Source of the DNA: Oscillospiraceae bacterium | GTDB lineage: Bacteria > Bacillota > Clostridia > Oscillospirales > Acutalibacteraceae | Assembly: GCA_031270605.1 (NCBI GenBank) | Contig: JAISXG010000048.1 | Coordinates: 1-33,347 of the forward strand | Reading direction: 5' to 3' | Length of the DNA stretch: 33,347 nt | Shown: positions 14,039 through 22,852 of the stretch, piece by piece | Layout of the letters: every line of letters starts with the position of its first letter | Position numbering within the stretch: the stretch's first letter is position 1 | Notes under the pieces: model-generated | Database searches by the model: none | The model's input: only the letters and a program-made list of their open reading frames with translations | Told to the model about the DNA's origin: nothing | Position numbers and translations under genes: made by a program

Positions 14039-14805
14039 TCTGCCCGAAATGTAAAAAAGACGACTCTCAAAACAGAGAGATGTGCCCCGACTGCGGCGCG
14101 CCTGTGAAACCCATTCCCGTACCGCCCGGCGGTAAAATACGCTTTGGGGATTACGACTGGTTTGTGCTGGACAAGCAGGATGGAAAGATGTTGATTATCA
14201 CCGAAAAAGTAATTGAAATGCGGGCTTATCACAGCGAAGAAACCGATATCACATGGGAAACATGTGATATGCGAAAATATCTGAACGGCGAGTTTTATCA
14301 GTTATTTAGCGAAACCGACCGTGCGCGGATTATTGAAGTAGTCAATGAAAACCCTGACAATCCGTGGTATGGCACAAGTGGTGGCAATCCCACTACAGAC
14401 AAGGTGTTTTTATTGAGCATTGAAGAAGTAGTTAAATATTTTGGCGACAGCGGGCAGCTCAAAACCAAATTCAAAAACCCCGGTTGGGATTGGTGCAAGG
14501 ATGAATACTTGCCATGGATACTCGACAATTACAATCTTGAGCGACGTTCCGTAGACGATGAAGGTATCGTCCGATTTTGGAGGCTGCGCTCTCCGGGGGC
14601 AAACAATAGATTTATTGCTGCGGTAACCGGATTTTGCGCGGATGGGTTTGACCAAGGCGGCATTGATATCGGAGGATGCGGCAACTTTGCCGATGGACAT
14701 TTCGCTTTTGTTGGAGCAGGTTATCTGTCAGGCTGCCTGCCAATCGGAGACGGTTTGAACGGCGTTCGCCCCGCGCTTTGGCTGAATACGAAAGGAGTAT
14801 ATTAA
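14035..14805 (+). CDS. DUF6273 protein with N-terminal zinc ribbon
   Basis: 256 residues. A zinc ribbon (CPKC near residue 3, CPDC near residue 19) is followed by a DUF6273-type domain. That domain contains FGDYDWFVLDKQDGKMLIITE, TWETCDMRKYLNGEFY, and the C-terminal FWRLRSPG and GVRPALWLN motifs. DUF6273 is a lectin/FGE-like fold often found in Clostridia; its function is not established. It overlaps the radical SAM stop by 4 bases and runs directly into the next GNAT, indicating one transcript. Confidence 0.85.
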   Translation: MICPKCKKDDSQNREMCPDCGAPVKPIPVPPGGKIRFGDYDWFVLDKQDGKMLIITEKVIEMRAYHSEETDITWETCDMRKYLNGEFYQLFSETDRARIIEVVNENPDNPWYGTSGGNPTTDKVFLLSIEEVVKYFGDSGQLKTKFKNPGWDWCKDEYLPWILDNYNLERRSVDDEGIVRFWRLRSPGANNRFIAAVTGFCADGFDQGGIDIGGCGNFADGHFAFVGAGYLSGCLPIGDGLNGVRPALWLNTKGVY

Positions 14806-15393
14806 ATGGATATTGAAATCAGAAAATTGACCCCTGACCTTGCGGAGGATTATGCACGTTTTTTTGACACGACGCCTCACAATAACGAGGGCAACGGAGA
14901 AAAGTGCTATTGTGTGATCTGGCGTGGCGACGCTTCCTATGTAGGCAATGACCATTGGTATCCATCATCGGAAGAACGCAGGGAGCGCGCCATCCAGTTC
15001 ATCAGGGACGGTGATCTACAGGGTTACCTTGCTTATCACGGAGAGGGAATTGTGGGATGGTGCAACGCAACCGCGGACTGTCAGCTCGGCGTCAAGCATC
15101 TGCGCTCTTATTGGTCGATAGAAGAATACCCGGAGGATATCAAGGTAAAATCTATATTTTGTTTTATGATCGCGCCGGAAATGCAGAGAAAGGGCGTCGC
15201 TACAGCTCTTGTTGAGCGTGTTTGTGCGGATGCGGCCGACGAGGGCTTTAATTATGTCGAAGCTTATATTAATAAGGAATTTGTTGCAGCAGACCATGAC
15301 TTCAGAGGTCCTTTGACAATGTATGAAAAATGTGGATTTGCCGTATGTGCTGAGCGGGAAGGACGGGTCACTGTGAGAAAAGCGTTGAAATAA
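14806..15393 (+). CDS. GNAT family N-acetyltransferase (paralogue of 12210-12779)
   Basis: 195 residues. Motif A is APEMQRKGVATALV, then MYEKCGF near the C-terminus. The N-terminal half has the aromatic/Cys pattern of this subfamily (KCYCVIW, then GWCN). It starts immediately after the DUF6273 stop with GAAAGGAG as ribosome-binding site. The similarity to the GNAT at 12210 over the whole length suggests a local duplication, or acquisition of related enzymes. Acceptor substrate unknown. Confidence 0.9.
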   Translation: MDIEIRKLTPDLAEDYARFFDTTPHNNEGNGEKCYCVIWRGDASYVGNDHWYPSSEERRERAIQFIRDGDLQGYLAYHGEGIVGWCNATADCQLGVKHLRSYWSIEEYPEDIKVKSIFCFMIAPEMQRKGVATALVERVCADAADEGFNYVEAYINKEFVAADHDFRGPLTMYEKCGFAVCAEREGRVTVRKALK

Positions 15394-15406
15394 TCTGTTT
15401 TTTTCC

Positions 15407-15437
15407 TTGACTTTGACGCGATGTCACACTTTATACT
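15407..15437 (+). promoter_or_regulatory. MerR-type promoter with 19-bp spacer
   Basis: TTGACT (15407-15412) and TATACT (15432-15437) are 19 bases apart, the over-long spacing typical of MerR-activated promoters. The spacer contains the dyad TGAC-GCGAT-GTCA (15414-15426), and a second dyad GTCACA/TGTGAC spans 15423-15446. It likely drives the MerR gene that follows, by autoregulation. Confidence 0.8.
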
Positions 15438-15484
15438 GAATGTGACCCAGTTTATTGGGACTGTATTCAGAGGAGGAAACAGAT

Positions 15485-16507
15485 ATGAACTTAACTACTA
15501 TCAGCGAACTATCAAAAAAGCTTTCCATCTCGACCCGAACGCTGCGTTATTATGAGCAGATCGGGCTGATTATGAGCGTCAAAAAAGACGATTACGCTTA
15601 CCGAACCTATGACGAAGCGGCGGTTATACGTTTGCGGCAAATCCTCGTGCTGCGCAAGCTGCGGATTCCGCTCAGGCAGATCGCCCTGATTTTGAAAAGT
15701 GAAAACACAGCGGTCATTATCGACGCTTTCCAGCAGAACCTTGCCGGAGTAGACGATGAAATTACCGCGCTGTCCACGATTCGGGACATCATCAATACAT
15801 TTATTACACGCTTGAAAGACAGCATCCATCAGGACATCAAATTGAATCTGCTGGATGATACCACCCTGCTGGAGGCGGTGGACGCGTTTACCGTGCAGAT
15901 AAATCCGGTCCACGACGCGCGGGGAATGCTCAAAGAAGAAAAAACAGCGGCGGATTTGGAGCAGGCAAGCGAAAAGCTGAACAAGCTGACCGACAGGGAC
16001 GTTCGGATCGTTTATCTGCCGCCTGCGGCCGTGGCAAGCACATCTGCCAAAGGCGAGGAACCCGGTCCCGAATTGGTTACTGGCGAGGTGGTGGATAAAT
16101 TTATAAAGGACACCGGCCTTAAAAACAAATATCCGGCATCCCGCCATTTCGGGTTTAATAACCCTGATGAGCCGGTGCACGGAGAAGGGCACGGGTATGA
16201 GCGCTACATCACGATACCCGATGACATGGATGTGCCGCTGCCCCTTGTAAAAAAGCGTTTTATAGGGGGCATCTATGCATCGCGTACAATCCCAATGGGG
16301 GCATGGGACGAGTGGCTTTCTTTGCATGAATGGGTTTGCAACAGCGAGCGATATGAATTTCGTTGGGAAACGATTGAAGGAGTATGCGGATGGATTGAAG
16401 AACATCTGAATTATTGGGATTGGAATATATCTACCGATGAAAACAGGCAGATTGATCTGATGATACCAATAAAGCCAAAATTCGCCGCAAATACCAAACA
16501 CCCATAA
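15485..16507 (+). CDS. MerR-family regulator with GyrI-like effector domain
   Basis: 340 residues from ATG 15485, placed after AGAGGAGG. The N-terminal winged helix is clear (TISELSKKLSISTRTLRYYEQIGL, residues about 2-27, then RLRQILVLRKLRIPLRQIALIL). A coiled dimerisation helix follows. The C-terminal ~190 residues form a GyrI/AraC-effector-binding-like domain (RFIGGIYASRTIP, then WLSLHEWVCNS, then DLMIPIKPK). These regulators bind a hydrophobic or cationic drug-like ligand and twist the over-long promoter for activation. The 19-bp-spaced promoter upstream suits autoregulation. Its target is probably this locus or the downstream genes. Confidence 0.9.
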   Translation: MNLTTISELSKKLSISTRTLRYYEQIGLIMSVKKDDYAYRTYDEAAVIRLRQILVLRKLRIPLRQIALILKSENTAVIIDAFQQNLAGVDDEITALSTIRDIINTFITRLKDSIHQDIKLNLLDDTTLLEAVDAFTVQINPVHDARGMLKEEKTAADLEQASEKLNKLTDRDVRIVYLPPAAVASTSAKGEEPGPELVTGEVVDKFIKDTGLKNKYPASRHFGFNNPDEPVHGEGHGYERYITIPDDMDVPLPLVKKRFIGGIYASRTIPMGAWDEWLSLHEWVCNSERYEFRWETIEGVCGWIEEHLNYWDWNISTDENRQIDLMIPIKPKFAANTKHP

Positions 16508-16509
16508 GA

Positions 16510-16730
16510 AACAATCATTGATACTTTCAAATACAATGGTATTCCTGTTGAGGTCGTTGAATGGGATGTAACAGTATGAGTGGGTGTGAGAGCAGCTTGC
16601 GCCACAATTCAAATATAATTACGGCGATGACCGACTGCCGGTGTTTGAATATTACGGCTATTACAAGCCCGAAAAGAACGCGCACGAGTTTCGCTATTTG
16701 TATGTGCCGGTGGAAAAGGAGGTGAAATAA
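16510..16730 (+). pseudogene. GyrI-like effector-domain remnant
   Basis: Two protein-like segments lie in different frames: DTFKYNGIPVEVVEWD up to a TGA near 16577, then FKYNYGDDRLPVFEYYGYYKPE to TAA 16728-16730. They correspond to the middle and end of an effector-binding domain like the one in the MerR gene just upstream. Stops and a frameshift show it is not functional. Confidence 0.55.
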
Positions 16731-16846
16731 GTCTCCATAGAAAATCAGGCGACATTTTATCTCTGTAATGTATGCGATTATGACTCAAATATAAAAAAGC
16801 GACGCCATATTGACTGAATTTATAATGTGGATTTCGCTAAAAAACA

Positions 16847-17776
16847 GTGAACGGTGAGGTGTTTCCTATCATTGATTTAAATTATCGCCCCAATTGCCCC
16901 GTCAGCATCATGCTGGATCGGCAGATCAAGCCTATGCTGGAGGGAAAAACGATTACCGGGGTTGTATGGGAAAAGTATTATGACGGCGAATATTCATGGC
17001 ATGGAGAAACGATCCCTGGACTGGAAGAAACGGTTGGCGGGAAGATTATTTTTGCCGATGCGTCCTTTCTATTGACCGACAGTGGGAAGTTGATTTTTTA
17101 TGCTGTCACAAACGGCGATATGCGTTATTTTCAGAAGGGTGCGCCGGCGCTTCTTCCCAAAACCAAAAAGGCGGTTTCACACGCCTACCACATGAAGCTG
17201 GAGCTGGACGACGGCTCTTGCTTTGGATTGAACCTGTATGGTTGGGGAACATCGCTAAGGGTCTATGAGGTTGATGTCGGTCAAATTGACACAGAGCAGC
17301 AAAGCCGGAATAAGCGCTACCCCTTTCTGCCCAAAAGCCCGATTGATATTACCGATCCAAGCGATTTCACGTTAGAAAATTTCCAAGCATGGCTTTCGGA
17401 TAAGCCCGGCGTAAATATCGTCGAGGCCTGCGCGACCTCCAACGGAGCCTTTGGTATCTCCATCCCGGTGATGAATTATATTCTGTTGATTTCGAAAGTG
17501 CATCCCAAAACAAAGGCAAGAGCGCTTACATCGGCGGATATACAGTCGATCCACGATAATACTTGTAGGATTATCGGCGAATATCAATCCGGCAGAAGAA
17601 TTTGTAAGCACATAGATGTGTTCGGTAAAACAATAAAACCTCAAAACGATGTACTATGGATGACCTCCGCCGTTTTTGGAACAGCTTGCCCGGTTTGCGG
17701 CACAACGATTGAGGCTGCGCCCGCAGCCGGAACAAAAATGTATTTTTGTCCGACTTGTCAAGTGTTAAAGAAATAA
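16847..17776 (+). CDS. Fpg/Nei-like DNA glycosylase family protein, atypical N-terminus
   Basis: 309 residues from GTG 16847 (no clear ribosome-binding site; GTG 16859 is an alternative). The centre is the Fpg/Nei beta-sandwich (HMKLELDDGSCFGLNLYGWG). It is followed by the helix-two-turn-helix region (VNYILLISKVHPKTKARALT) and a C-terminal zinc finger, CPVC...CPTC. Fpg/Nei enzymes use the N-terminal Pro and the following Glu as catalytic residues. Here the family alignment would begin at RPNCPVSIMLDRQIKP, with no MPE start. It may be inactive, misstarted after decay of the 5' end, or catalytically divergent. The following terminator ends its transcript. Confidence 0.8.
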   Translation: MNGEVFPIIDLNYRPNCPVSIMLDRQIKPMLEGKTITGVVWEKYYDGEYSWHGETIPGLEETVGGKIIFADASFLLTDSGKLIFYAVTNGDMRYFQKGAPALLPKTKKAVSHAYHMKLELDDGSCFGLNLYGWGTSLRVYEVDVGQIDTEQQSRNKRYPFLPKSPIDITDPSDFTLENFQAWLSDKPGVNIVEACATSNGAFGISIPVMNYILLISKVHPKTKARALTSADIQSIHDNTCRIIGEYQSGRRICKHIDVFGKTIKPQNDVLWMTSAVFGTACPVCGTTIEAAPAAGTKMYFCPTCQVLKK

Positions 17777-18094
17777 AAAACGCATAACATGGATTGAAAT
17801 GATATCATTTATTTACCAAAATTTTTAAACAAAAAATACAACCTTTCTTCTTTGAGGGTTGTATTTTTTTAAGCAAGTTATCAAAATTATAAAACTATCA
17901 ATATGTATGAAATCGACAGCTTGTGTTTCATAGCTTTAATGAATTATGCCAATTAAAAGCTCAAATTATACCCATATTTGATAATATTATTCCTATTTTA
18001 TCCTACTGTGTTGTGGTAGGATGCAAATAAGAGAATCAAAGATGAGCGCGAATTTTTTGACGCCGCGCATTTCGCTGTGGAAGACGGGGATTTT
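17777..18094. other. AT-rich intergenic region
   Basis: It holds the terminator at 17836-17870. The rest is AT-rich with no gene. The frame of the GH30 gene is open from 18020 but has no ATG before 18095. No convincing promoter could be chosen among several AT-rich hexamers around 17970-18000. Confidence 0.5.
17836..17870 (+). terminator. Intrinsic terminator after Fpg-like gene
   Basis: ATACAACC (17836-17843) pairs with GGTTGTAT (17857-17864), followed by seven T. It closes the middle gene cluster. Confidence 0.88.
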
Positions 18095-19465
18095 ATGGCA
18101 GCTATCATTCGGATTGACAAAACGAAACAATATCAAACCTTCGGGCGTTTCGGCGCAAGCGCCGCATGGTGGGCGCAGATCGTCGGCGGCTGGGAGCAGA
18201 TTGACCCCGAAAGCGGCAAGCCGGTGCGCGAACGCATCTCTGAGCTGCTTTACAGCAAAGAAAACGGAATCGGCATGGGTATTTATCGCTATAACCTCGG
18301 CGGGGGGTCAAAACACTCCGGCAGGGGCAAGTTTCCCAACCCCGCCCGCAGGGCAGAGAGCTTTGACATAAGCGAATCGGAATATGACTGGTCGCGTGAC
18401 AAAAACGCGGTCTATATGATGAACCGGGCCGTGCGCGACGGCGCGGAAGAAGTGATTTTCTTTGTAAACTCTCCGCCGGAGCGACTGACCAAAAACCACA
18501 AGGCCCATTCGGACAGGGCGGGACGTGAGAACCTTTCAAAGAAAAATTATGCCGCCTTTGCAAAATATTGCCTGGACGTAACAGAGCATTTTTTGAAGGA
18601 AGGCTTGCCTGTGCGCTGTCTTTCGCCGGTCAACGAACCCTTGTGGGTTTGGACGGGGGGGCAGGAGGGCTGCCACTACCGTCCGCGCAGCGTGCGCCGG
18701 GTGTTTGAGGCGTTTGCCTCTGCGCTTGACAATCGGCCCGCTTTGAAAAACCTCAGACTTTCTGGCGCCGAAAACGGCGACATCCGCTGGTTTAACAAAT
18801 CTTATACAAGGCAGCTGTTGCGTTCAAAAAACGCACAAAAATATATTGATGGGGTGGATGTGCATTCCTATTGCCTGCCCGCGCCCTTTCCCTTTTTAAA
18901 CAACCGCACCGCCTATTTAGAGCGCTTTCGCAAATGGATGGACCGCTACTACCCCAATGTGGACGTCAAGATGAGCGAATGGACGCATATGAAGGGCGGG
19001 CGCGACAAGGGCATGGACTCCGCGCTCGAAATGGCGAGGGTGATGTATGAGGACATTTCTATTTTGAATGTGACCTCATGGCAGCACTGGATTGCCGTTT
19101 CTGAGGTGGACTATTGCGACGGGCTGATTTATATCAACCTTGACACCAAAACCTTTGAAACCACCAAACGGCTTTATGCGACAGGCAACTTTTCAAAATT
19201 TATCAGGCCCGGTGCAAAAAGGGTGAATATTTCGTGCGGCGACGCACAGCTGCAGCTGCTTGCTTTTCAAAACGGCGGGGAAACCGCTGTGATTGTAATA
19301 AATCCAACAAAAGAAAAAAAAGAAGTTTCTTTTGAAAATGAAACGGCGCAAAACGCGAAGCTCTACGTGACCGATGAGAAAAACGACCTTTGCGAACATG
19401 ATTTGCGGGGTCTGCCGGATATCTCAATTTCCGCCCGTTCTGTGAATACCATCCTTTTTTCATAA
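18095..19465 (+). CDS. Glycoside hydrolase family 30 enzyme
   Basis: 456 residues from ATG 18095, which starts the conserved domain directly (IDKTKQYQTFGRFGASAAWWAQ); a GTG at 18077 is possible but less likely. The TIM-barrel catalytic acid is the Glu in SPVNEPLWVW and the nucleophile the Glu in KMSEWTHM. The C-terminal ~90 residues form the side beta-sandwich. No signal peptide, so it is probably cytoplasmic. GH30 enzymes cleave beta-linked glucans, galactans, xylans or glucosylceramide. Convergent to an AraC regulator and near a GH2 and a transporter, it probably degrades imported oligosaccharides. Confidence 0.9.
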   Translation: MAAIIRIDKTKQYQTFGRFGASAAWWAQIVGGWEQIDPESGKPVRERISELLYSKENGIGMGIYRYNLGGGSKHSGRGKFPNPARRAESFDISESEYDWSRDKNAVYMMNRAVRDGAEEVIFFVNSPPERLTKNHKAHSDRAGRENLSKKNYAAFAKYCLDVTEHFLKEGLPVRCLSPVNEPLWVWTGGQEGCHYRPRSVRRVFEAFASALDNRPALKNLRLSGAENGDIRWFNKSYTRQLLRSKNAQKYIDGVDVHSYCLPAPFPFLNNRTAYLERFRKWMDRYYPNVDVKMSEWTHMKGGRDKGMDSALEMARVMYEDISILNVTSWQHWIAVSEVDYCDGLIYINLDTKTFETTKRLYATGNFSKFIRPGAKRVNISCGDAQLQLLAFQNGGETAVIVINPTKEKKEVSFENETAQNAKLYVTDEKNDLCEHDLRGLPDISISARSVNTILFS

Positions 19466-19498
19466 AAAGAGCGCATGAGGAATTTTTCCTCACACGCT
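19466..19498 (-). terminator. Terminator for araC-type gene (minus strand)
   Basis: Imperfect 13-bp hairpin (19470-19482 with 19486-19498, two mismatches). On the minus strand it is followed by a TTTTT run, directly after the regulator's stop codon. It may also slow plus-strand readthrough from the GH30 gene. Confidence 0.75.
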
Positions 19499-20365
19499 TT
19501 AGTACCGTGCCCTTTGCTTCGCGGCAAACTGTTTTCTATATTGGCTGGGCGTTGTGCCGTGCTGCTGAAAAAAAGCTTTGCGAAAGTGGCTGCGGTCGCA
19601 AAAACCGATGGTTTCGGCAATCATATCAATGCTCATGTCTGTGCTTTCTAAAAAATAAACGGCAGAGGCGATTTTGCACTGCATGTGGTAGCGGCTGGGC
19701 GAAATGCCGTACTTTTGCAAAAAGAGCGTATTCAGCTGCTTTGCGGAAATACCGAACTTGTTGCAAAGCTCTTTCATCGTGAGCTTTTCGTTGCACTGCT
19801 TTTCAATATATTTGCGCACGTCCAGGATAACATTCTCATTGGTTTTGATATATTGCCCGCTGCTTTTATGCGGCTCGCTCGCCTTGGGGGCCGTCATGCC
19901 CATTTCAAACAAAATGTTGTGCACAAGCAGAATCAGGCGTTTTTCGCGCTCCAAAGTGGCGGGGCCGAGGGCAAGCTGCTTGATTTGGTTGAAATAAGAG
20001 GTCATGTCAAAGCTGCGCACAAACGGAACGGCGTCAATTTCATAGAGCTCAAGCCATTTGCCTACAAGACTGCCCGAAACCGTTACCCATATTTTTGTGT
20101 ACGGCTCGGCGTCGTCCGCGTAATAACTGTGCGCCGTGCCCGGCTTAATGATATAGCAGTCGCCTTTTTTGACCTTTGTCACAAAGCCGTTTGCTTCAAT
20201 GTAGCCGACGCCGTCCAGCACGCACTCGATAATTGTGTCGGGGTTTTGCTTGCGGGCGATAATGTAATGCGGGTCGGGAAACAGCTTGCCAAAGGCATAA
20301 AGATGAAACAGAGCGCTGTTTGAATTTTGGTCGTATAAATACACCTCTTCATTAAAAACAGCCAT
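19499..20365 (-). CDS. AraC-family transcriptional regulator with cupin sensor
   Basis: 288 residues on the minus strand. The N-terminus is a cupin-type sugar-binding domain (IECVLDGVGYIEANG, then GDCYIIKPGTAHSYYADD). The C-terminal two helix-turn-helix motifs are visible as LTMKELCNKFGISAKQLNTLF and SIDMIAETIGFCDRSHFRKAF. Such proteins activate sugar-utilisation genes on binding a saccharide. It is divergent from the GH2 gene and convergent with GH30, so it probably controls this carbohydrate locus. GGGGAT lies a few bases before the ATG. Confidence 0.93.
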   Translation of the reverse strand: MAVFNEEVYLYDQNSNSALFHLYAFGKLFPDPHYIIARKQNPDTIIECVLDGVGYIEANGFVTKVKKGDCYIIKPGTAHSYYADDAEPYTKIWVTVSGSLVGKWLELYEIDAVPFVRSFDMTSYFNQIKQLALGPATLEREKRLILLVHNILFEMGMTAPKASEPHKSSGQYIKTNENVILDVRKYIEKQCNEKLTMKELCNKFGISAKQLNTLFLQKYGISPSRYHMQCKIASAVYFLESTDMSIDMIAETIGFCDRSHFRKAFFQQHGTTPSQYRKQFAAKQRARY

Positions 20366-20409
20366 ACCGATCCCCGCTTTTTACTCATAAATAAAATAAT
20401 CATACCCTT

Positions 20410-20438
20410 ATTATAACAAAAGATTGGATTTCATGCAA
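20410..20438 (-). promoter_or_regulatory. Promoter of the AraC-type regulator
   Basis: On the minus strand TTGCAT (20438-20433), a 17-base spacer and TATAAT (20415-20410). It lies in the 103-base divergent gap shared with the GH2 gene. No equally clear plus-strand promoter is visible, consistent with activator-dependent GH2 expression. Confidence 0.75.
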
Positions 20439-20468
20439 ATCTTTTTCATTTTCCGTTTAGGAGGGCTT

Positions 20469-22787
20469 ATGAGCGAAAACCAACTTCTCTCCACAGGGTG
20501 GAAATTTATTCCTAAAGATGAGCCGAACGCGTATTATAAAGGCTTTGACGACAGTGCGTGGCAGACTGTTACGCTGCCCCATGACTGGTCCGTCTCTTTT
20601 CCCTTTGACAGAGCGTATTCCAGCGGGACGGGATATCTGCCGGGCGGAACCGGATGGTATCGTAAGACGCTGGAGCTTCCCGGGGATCTTGCGGGCAAAA
20701 GCGTTTTTATCACTTTCGGCGGGGTTTATAACAACAGCCGTGTGTGGTGCAACTCAAACTACCTCGGCAAGCGCCCCTATGGTTACAGCAGCTTTACCTA
20801 TGACATTTCGCAGTTTGTCGTGCCCGGCAAAAATGTGATCAGTGTGAATGTTGAGCACACAGATATTGCGGATTCCAGGTGGTTTACGGGCAGCGGCATT
20901 TATCGCGACGTGACCCTGCGCATTACAAGCCCGATGCATTTCGCGCAGGGCGGTGAAGGGATTTTCGTCTATTCACAGCAGGCGGATGAAAGCAAAGCGG
21001 TTCTGGCGGTGAAATGGAAGCTGCAGGCAGGGGAGGCTGAAACGGAGTTTGTGCTCATTGATGCCAACTCTCAAATTGTCGCAGCCGCGAAGGGGCACGG
21101 AGCCGCAGGAACGACATTGCTGGAAATTTTGAACCCCGCGCTCTGGTCCTGCGACAGCCCGAATTTATACACCTTGATCAGCCGCGCTATCGCGGAAGGA
21201 GAAGTGCGGGACGAAGAACGCACGGCGGTGGGGCTTCGCTCCTTTCGGTTTGACAGCAACGAGGGCTTTTTTCTCAACGGAATCAATATGAAGCTTAAGG
21301 GCGTGTGCCTGCACCATGACGCGGGCGCGCTGGGCGCGGCCGTTCCCAAAGATGTCTGGCGGCGCAGGCTGCAAAAGCTCAAGGACGCGGGCTGCAACGC
21401 CATTCGCACCAGCCATAATCCGCCCGACACGCTGCTGCTGGATTTATGCGACGAAATGGGTTTTTTGGTGATCGACGAGGCCTTTGATGAGTGGGAGGGC
21501 TGCAAAAACAAGTGGTGGCAGGGACACAATGTTTACCCTCCGAAGCATTTTGGTTATGCGGACGATTTTCCCCAGTGGCACATGTCTGACCTTGCGGATA
21601 TGGTCAGGCGTGACCGCAACCACCCCTGCGTGATTCTGTGGAGCATCGGCAACGAGGTGGATTACCCCAATGACCCCTATGTGCATCCCTCTTTTGCGCT
21701 GGTGCTCGGCAACAACGATAAGAACAAGCCCGAACAGGAGCGGATTTATGACCCGAACAAGCCCGACGCCGCGCGGCTTGGCGTCATCGCAAAGAGTCTT
21801 GCGGCAATCGTGAAAGAACATGACACAACCCGCCCGGTTACCGCCGCGCTCGCCTTTCCCGAGCTTTCAGACATCATCGGCTATACCGACGCGCTGGATG
21901 TCGCGGGCTATAATTATAAAGAACATCTTTATGAATCAGACCATGAAAAATACCCCGGGCGCATTATTTTAGGCAGCGAAAACGGCACTTCCGCCGATAA
22001 ATGGGCCTGTGTACGCGACAGCCGCTATATTGCAGGCCAGTTTTTGTGGACAGGTGTTGATTACATGGGCGAGGCCGCAGGCTGGCCTGTGCGCGTTGCC
22101 ACACCGGGACTTTTGAATTTGGCGGGCTTTGAAAAACCGCTTTATTATCTGAGAAAAGCGCTTTGGTCAGCCGCACCGGCGGCCGCGCTCGCAACATCCA
22201 TAAGCGGAGAAATTGCAGACGAGCGCTTTTGCTGGAATTATGAACCGGATGACAGGGTAATTATTTCATGCTATACTAATTGTTATGCTGCGGAGCTGTT
22301 TTTGAACGGCAGAACACTGGGCAAGCAAACCCTGTCCGATACTGATTTGTGCCGCACGGTCTGGCATGTGCCCTTTGAAGAGGGTGAGCTTGTGGCCGTG
22401 TGCGAGGGCTCTGATGGTGAGAGGCTAATCTCTAAGCTGCAAACGGCGAAAGCGCCCGCAAAAATCCTGCTTGCGCCCGACAAAACAGAACTTCAGGCAA
22501 ACGGGCGGGATATCGCGCAGATTGAGGTGTTTCTTGAAGACGAAAACGGAGCCGCCGTCACGCATTCCGACCTGACGATCCGTTTTTCAGTCAACGCATT
22601 TGCGCAGATAATCGGCATTGAGAACGGCTGCAAGTCTGATCTTACGCCATACACCTCAAACAGCAGACAAACAGAAAACGGCAGGATGATCGTATATCTG
22701 CGCGCGGGGCAGACGGCGGGAGAGGCCGTGCTCACGGCAAGCGCCCCCTGCGGCCTGCGTGAAACGCTATGGATTTCGATGATATAG
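20469..22787 (+). CDS. Glycoside hydrolase family 2 (beta-galactosidase/beta-glucuronidase-like)
   Basis: 772 residues from ATG 20469, just after AGGAGG (20459-20464); an upstream in-frame ATG at 20424 lacks a ribosome-binding site. Domains in order: jelly-roll sugar-binding domain (TLPHDWS, GGTGWYRK, RWFTGSGIYRDV), Ig-like domain, then the TIM barrel. The barrel has the catalytic acid Glu in WSIGNEVDYPND and the nucleophile Glu in LGSENGTS. A C-terminal DUF4982-type and Ig-like extension follows (about 640-772). No signal peptide. Adjacent AraC and MFS genes indicate intracellular hydrolysis of an imported beta-linked oligosaccharide. Exact sugar not predictable. Confidence 0.92.
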   Translation: MSENQLLSTGWKFIPKDEPNAYYKGFDDSAWQTVTLPHDWSVSFPFDRAYSSGTGYLPGGTGWYRKTLELPGDLAGKSVFITFGGVYNNSRVWCNSNYLGKRPYGYSSFTYDISQFVVPGKNVISVNVEHTDIADSRWFTGSGIYRDVTLRITSPMHFAQGGEGIFVYSQQADESKAVLAVKWKLQAGEAETEFVLIDANSQIVAAAKGHGAAGTTLLEILNPALWSCDSPNLYTLISRAIAEGEVRDEERTAVGLRSFRFDSNEGFFLNGINMKLKGVCLHHDAGALGAAVPKDVWRRRLQKLKDAGCNAIRTSHNPPDTLLLDLCDEMGFLVIDEAFDEWEGCKNKWWQGHNVYPPKHFGYADDFPQWHMSDLADMVRRDRNHPCVILWSIGNEVDYPNDPYVHPSFALVLGNNDKNKPEQERIYDPNKPDAARLGVIAKSLAAIVKEHDTTRPVTAALAFPELSDIIGYTDALDVAGYNYKEHLYESDHEKYPGRIILGSENGTSADKWACVRDSRYIAGQFLWTGVDYMGEAAGWPVRVATPGLLNLAGFEKPLYYLRKALWSAAPAAALATSISGEIADERFCWNYEPDDRVIISCYTNCYAAELFLNGRTLGKQTLSDTDLCRTVWHVPFEEGELVAVCEGSDGERLISKLQTAKAPAKILLAPDKTELQANGRDIAQIEVFLEDENGAAVTHSDLTIRFSVNAFAQIIGIENGCKSDLTPYTSNSRQTENGRMIVYLRAGQTAGEAVLTASAPCGLRETLWISMI

Positions 22788-22852
22788 CTTTGTGCTATAA
22801 ATGATTTGGTAATGTGTTTTGGGAACACAGAAGAGAAGCGGGGAGATTGGGT

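Noticed and set aside
15512-16612. 366-residue minus-strand open frame opposite the MerR gene
   Set aside because: It is the antisense shadow of a clear MerR/GyrI gene and has a Cys/His-rich unnatural composition.
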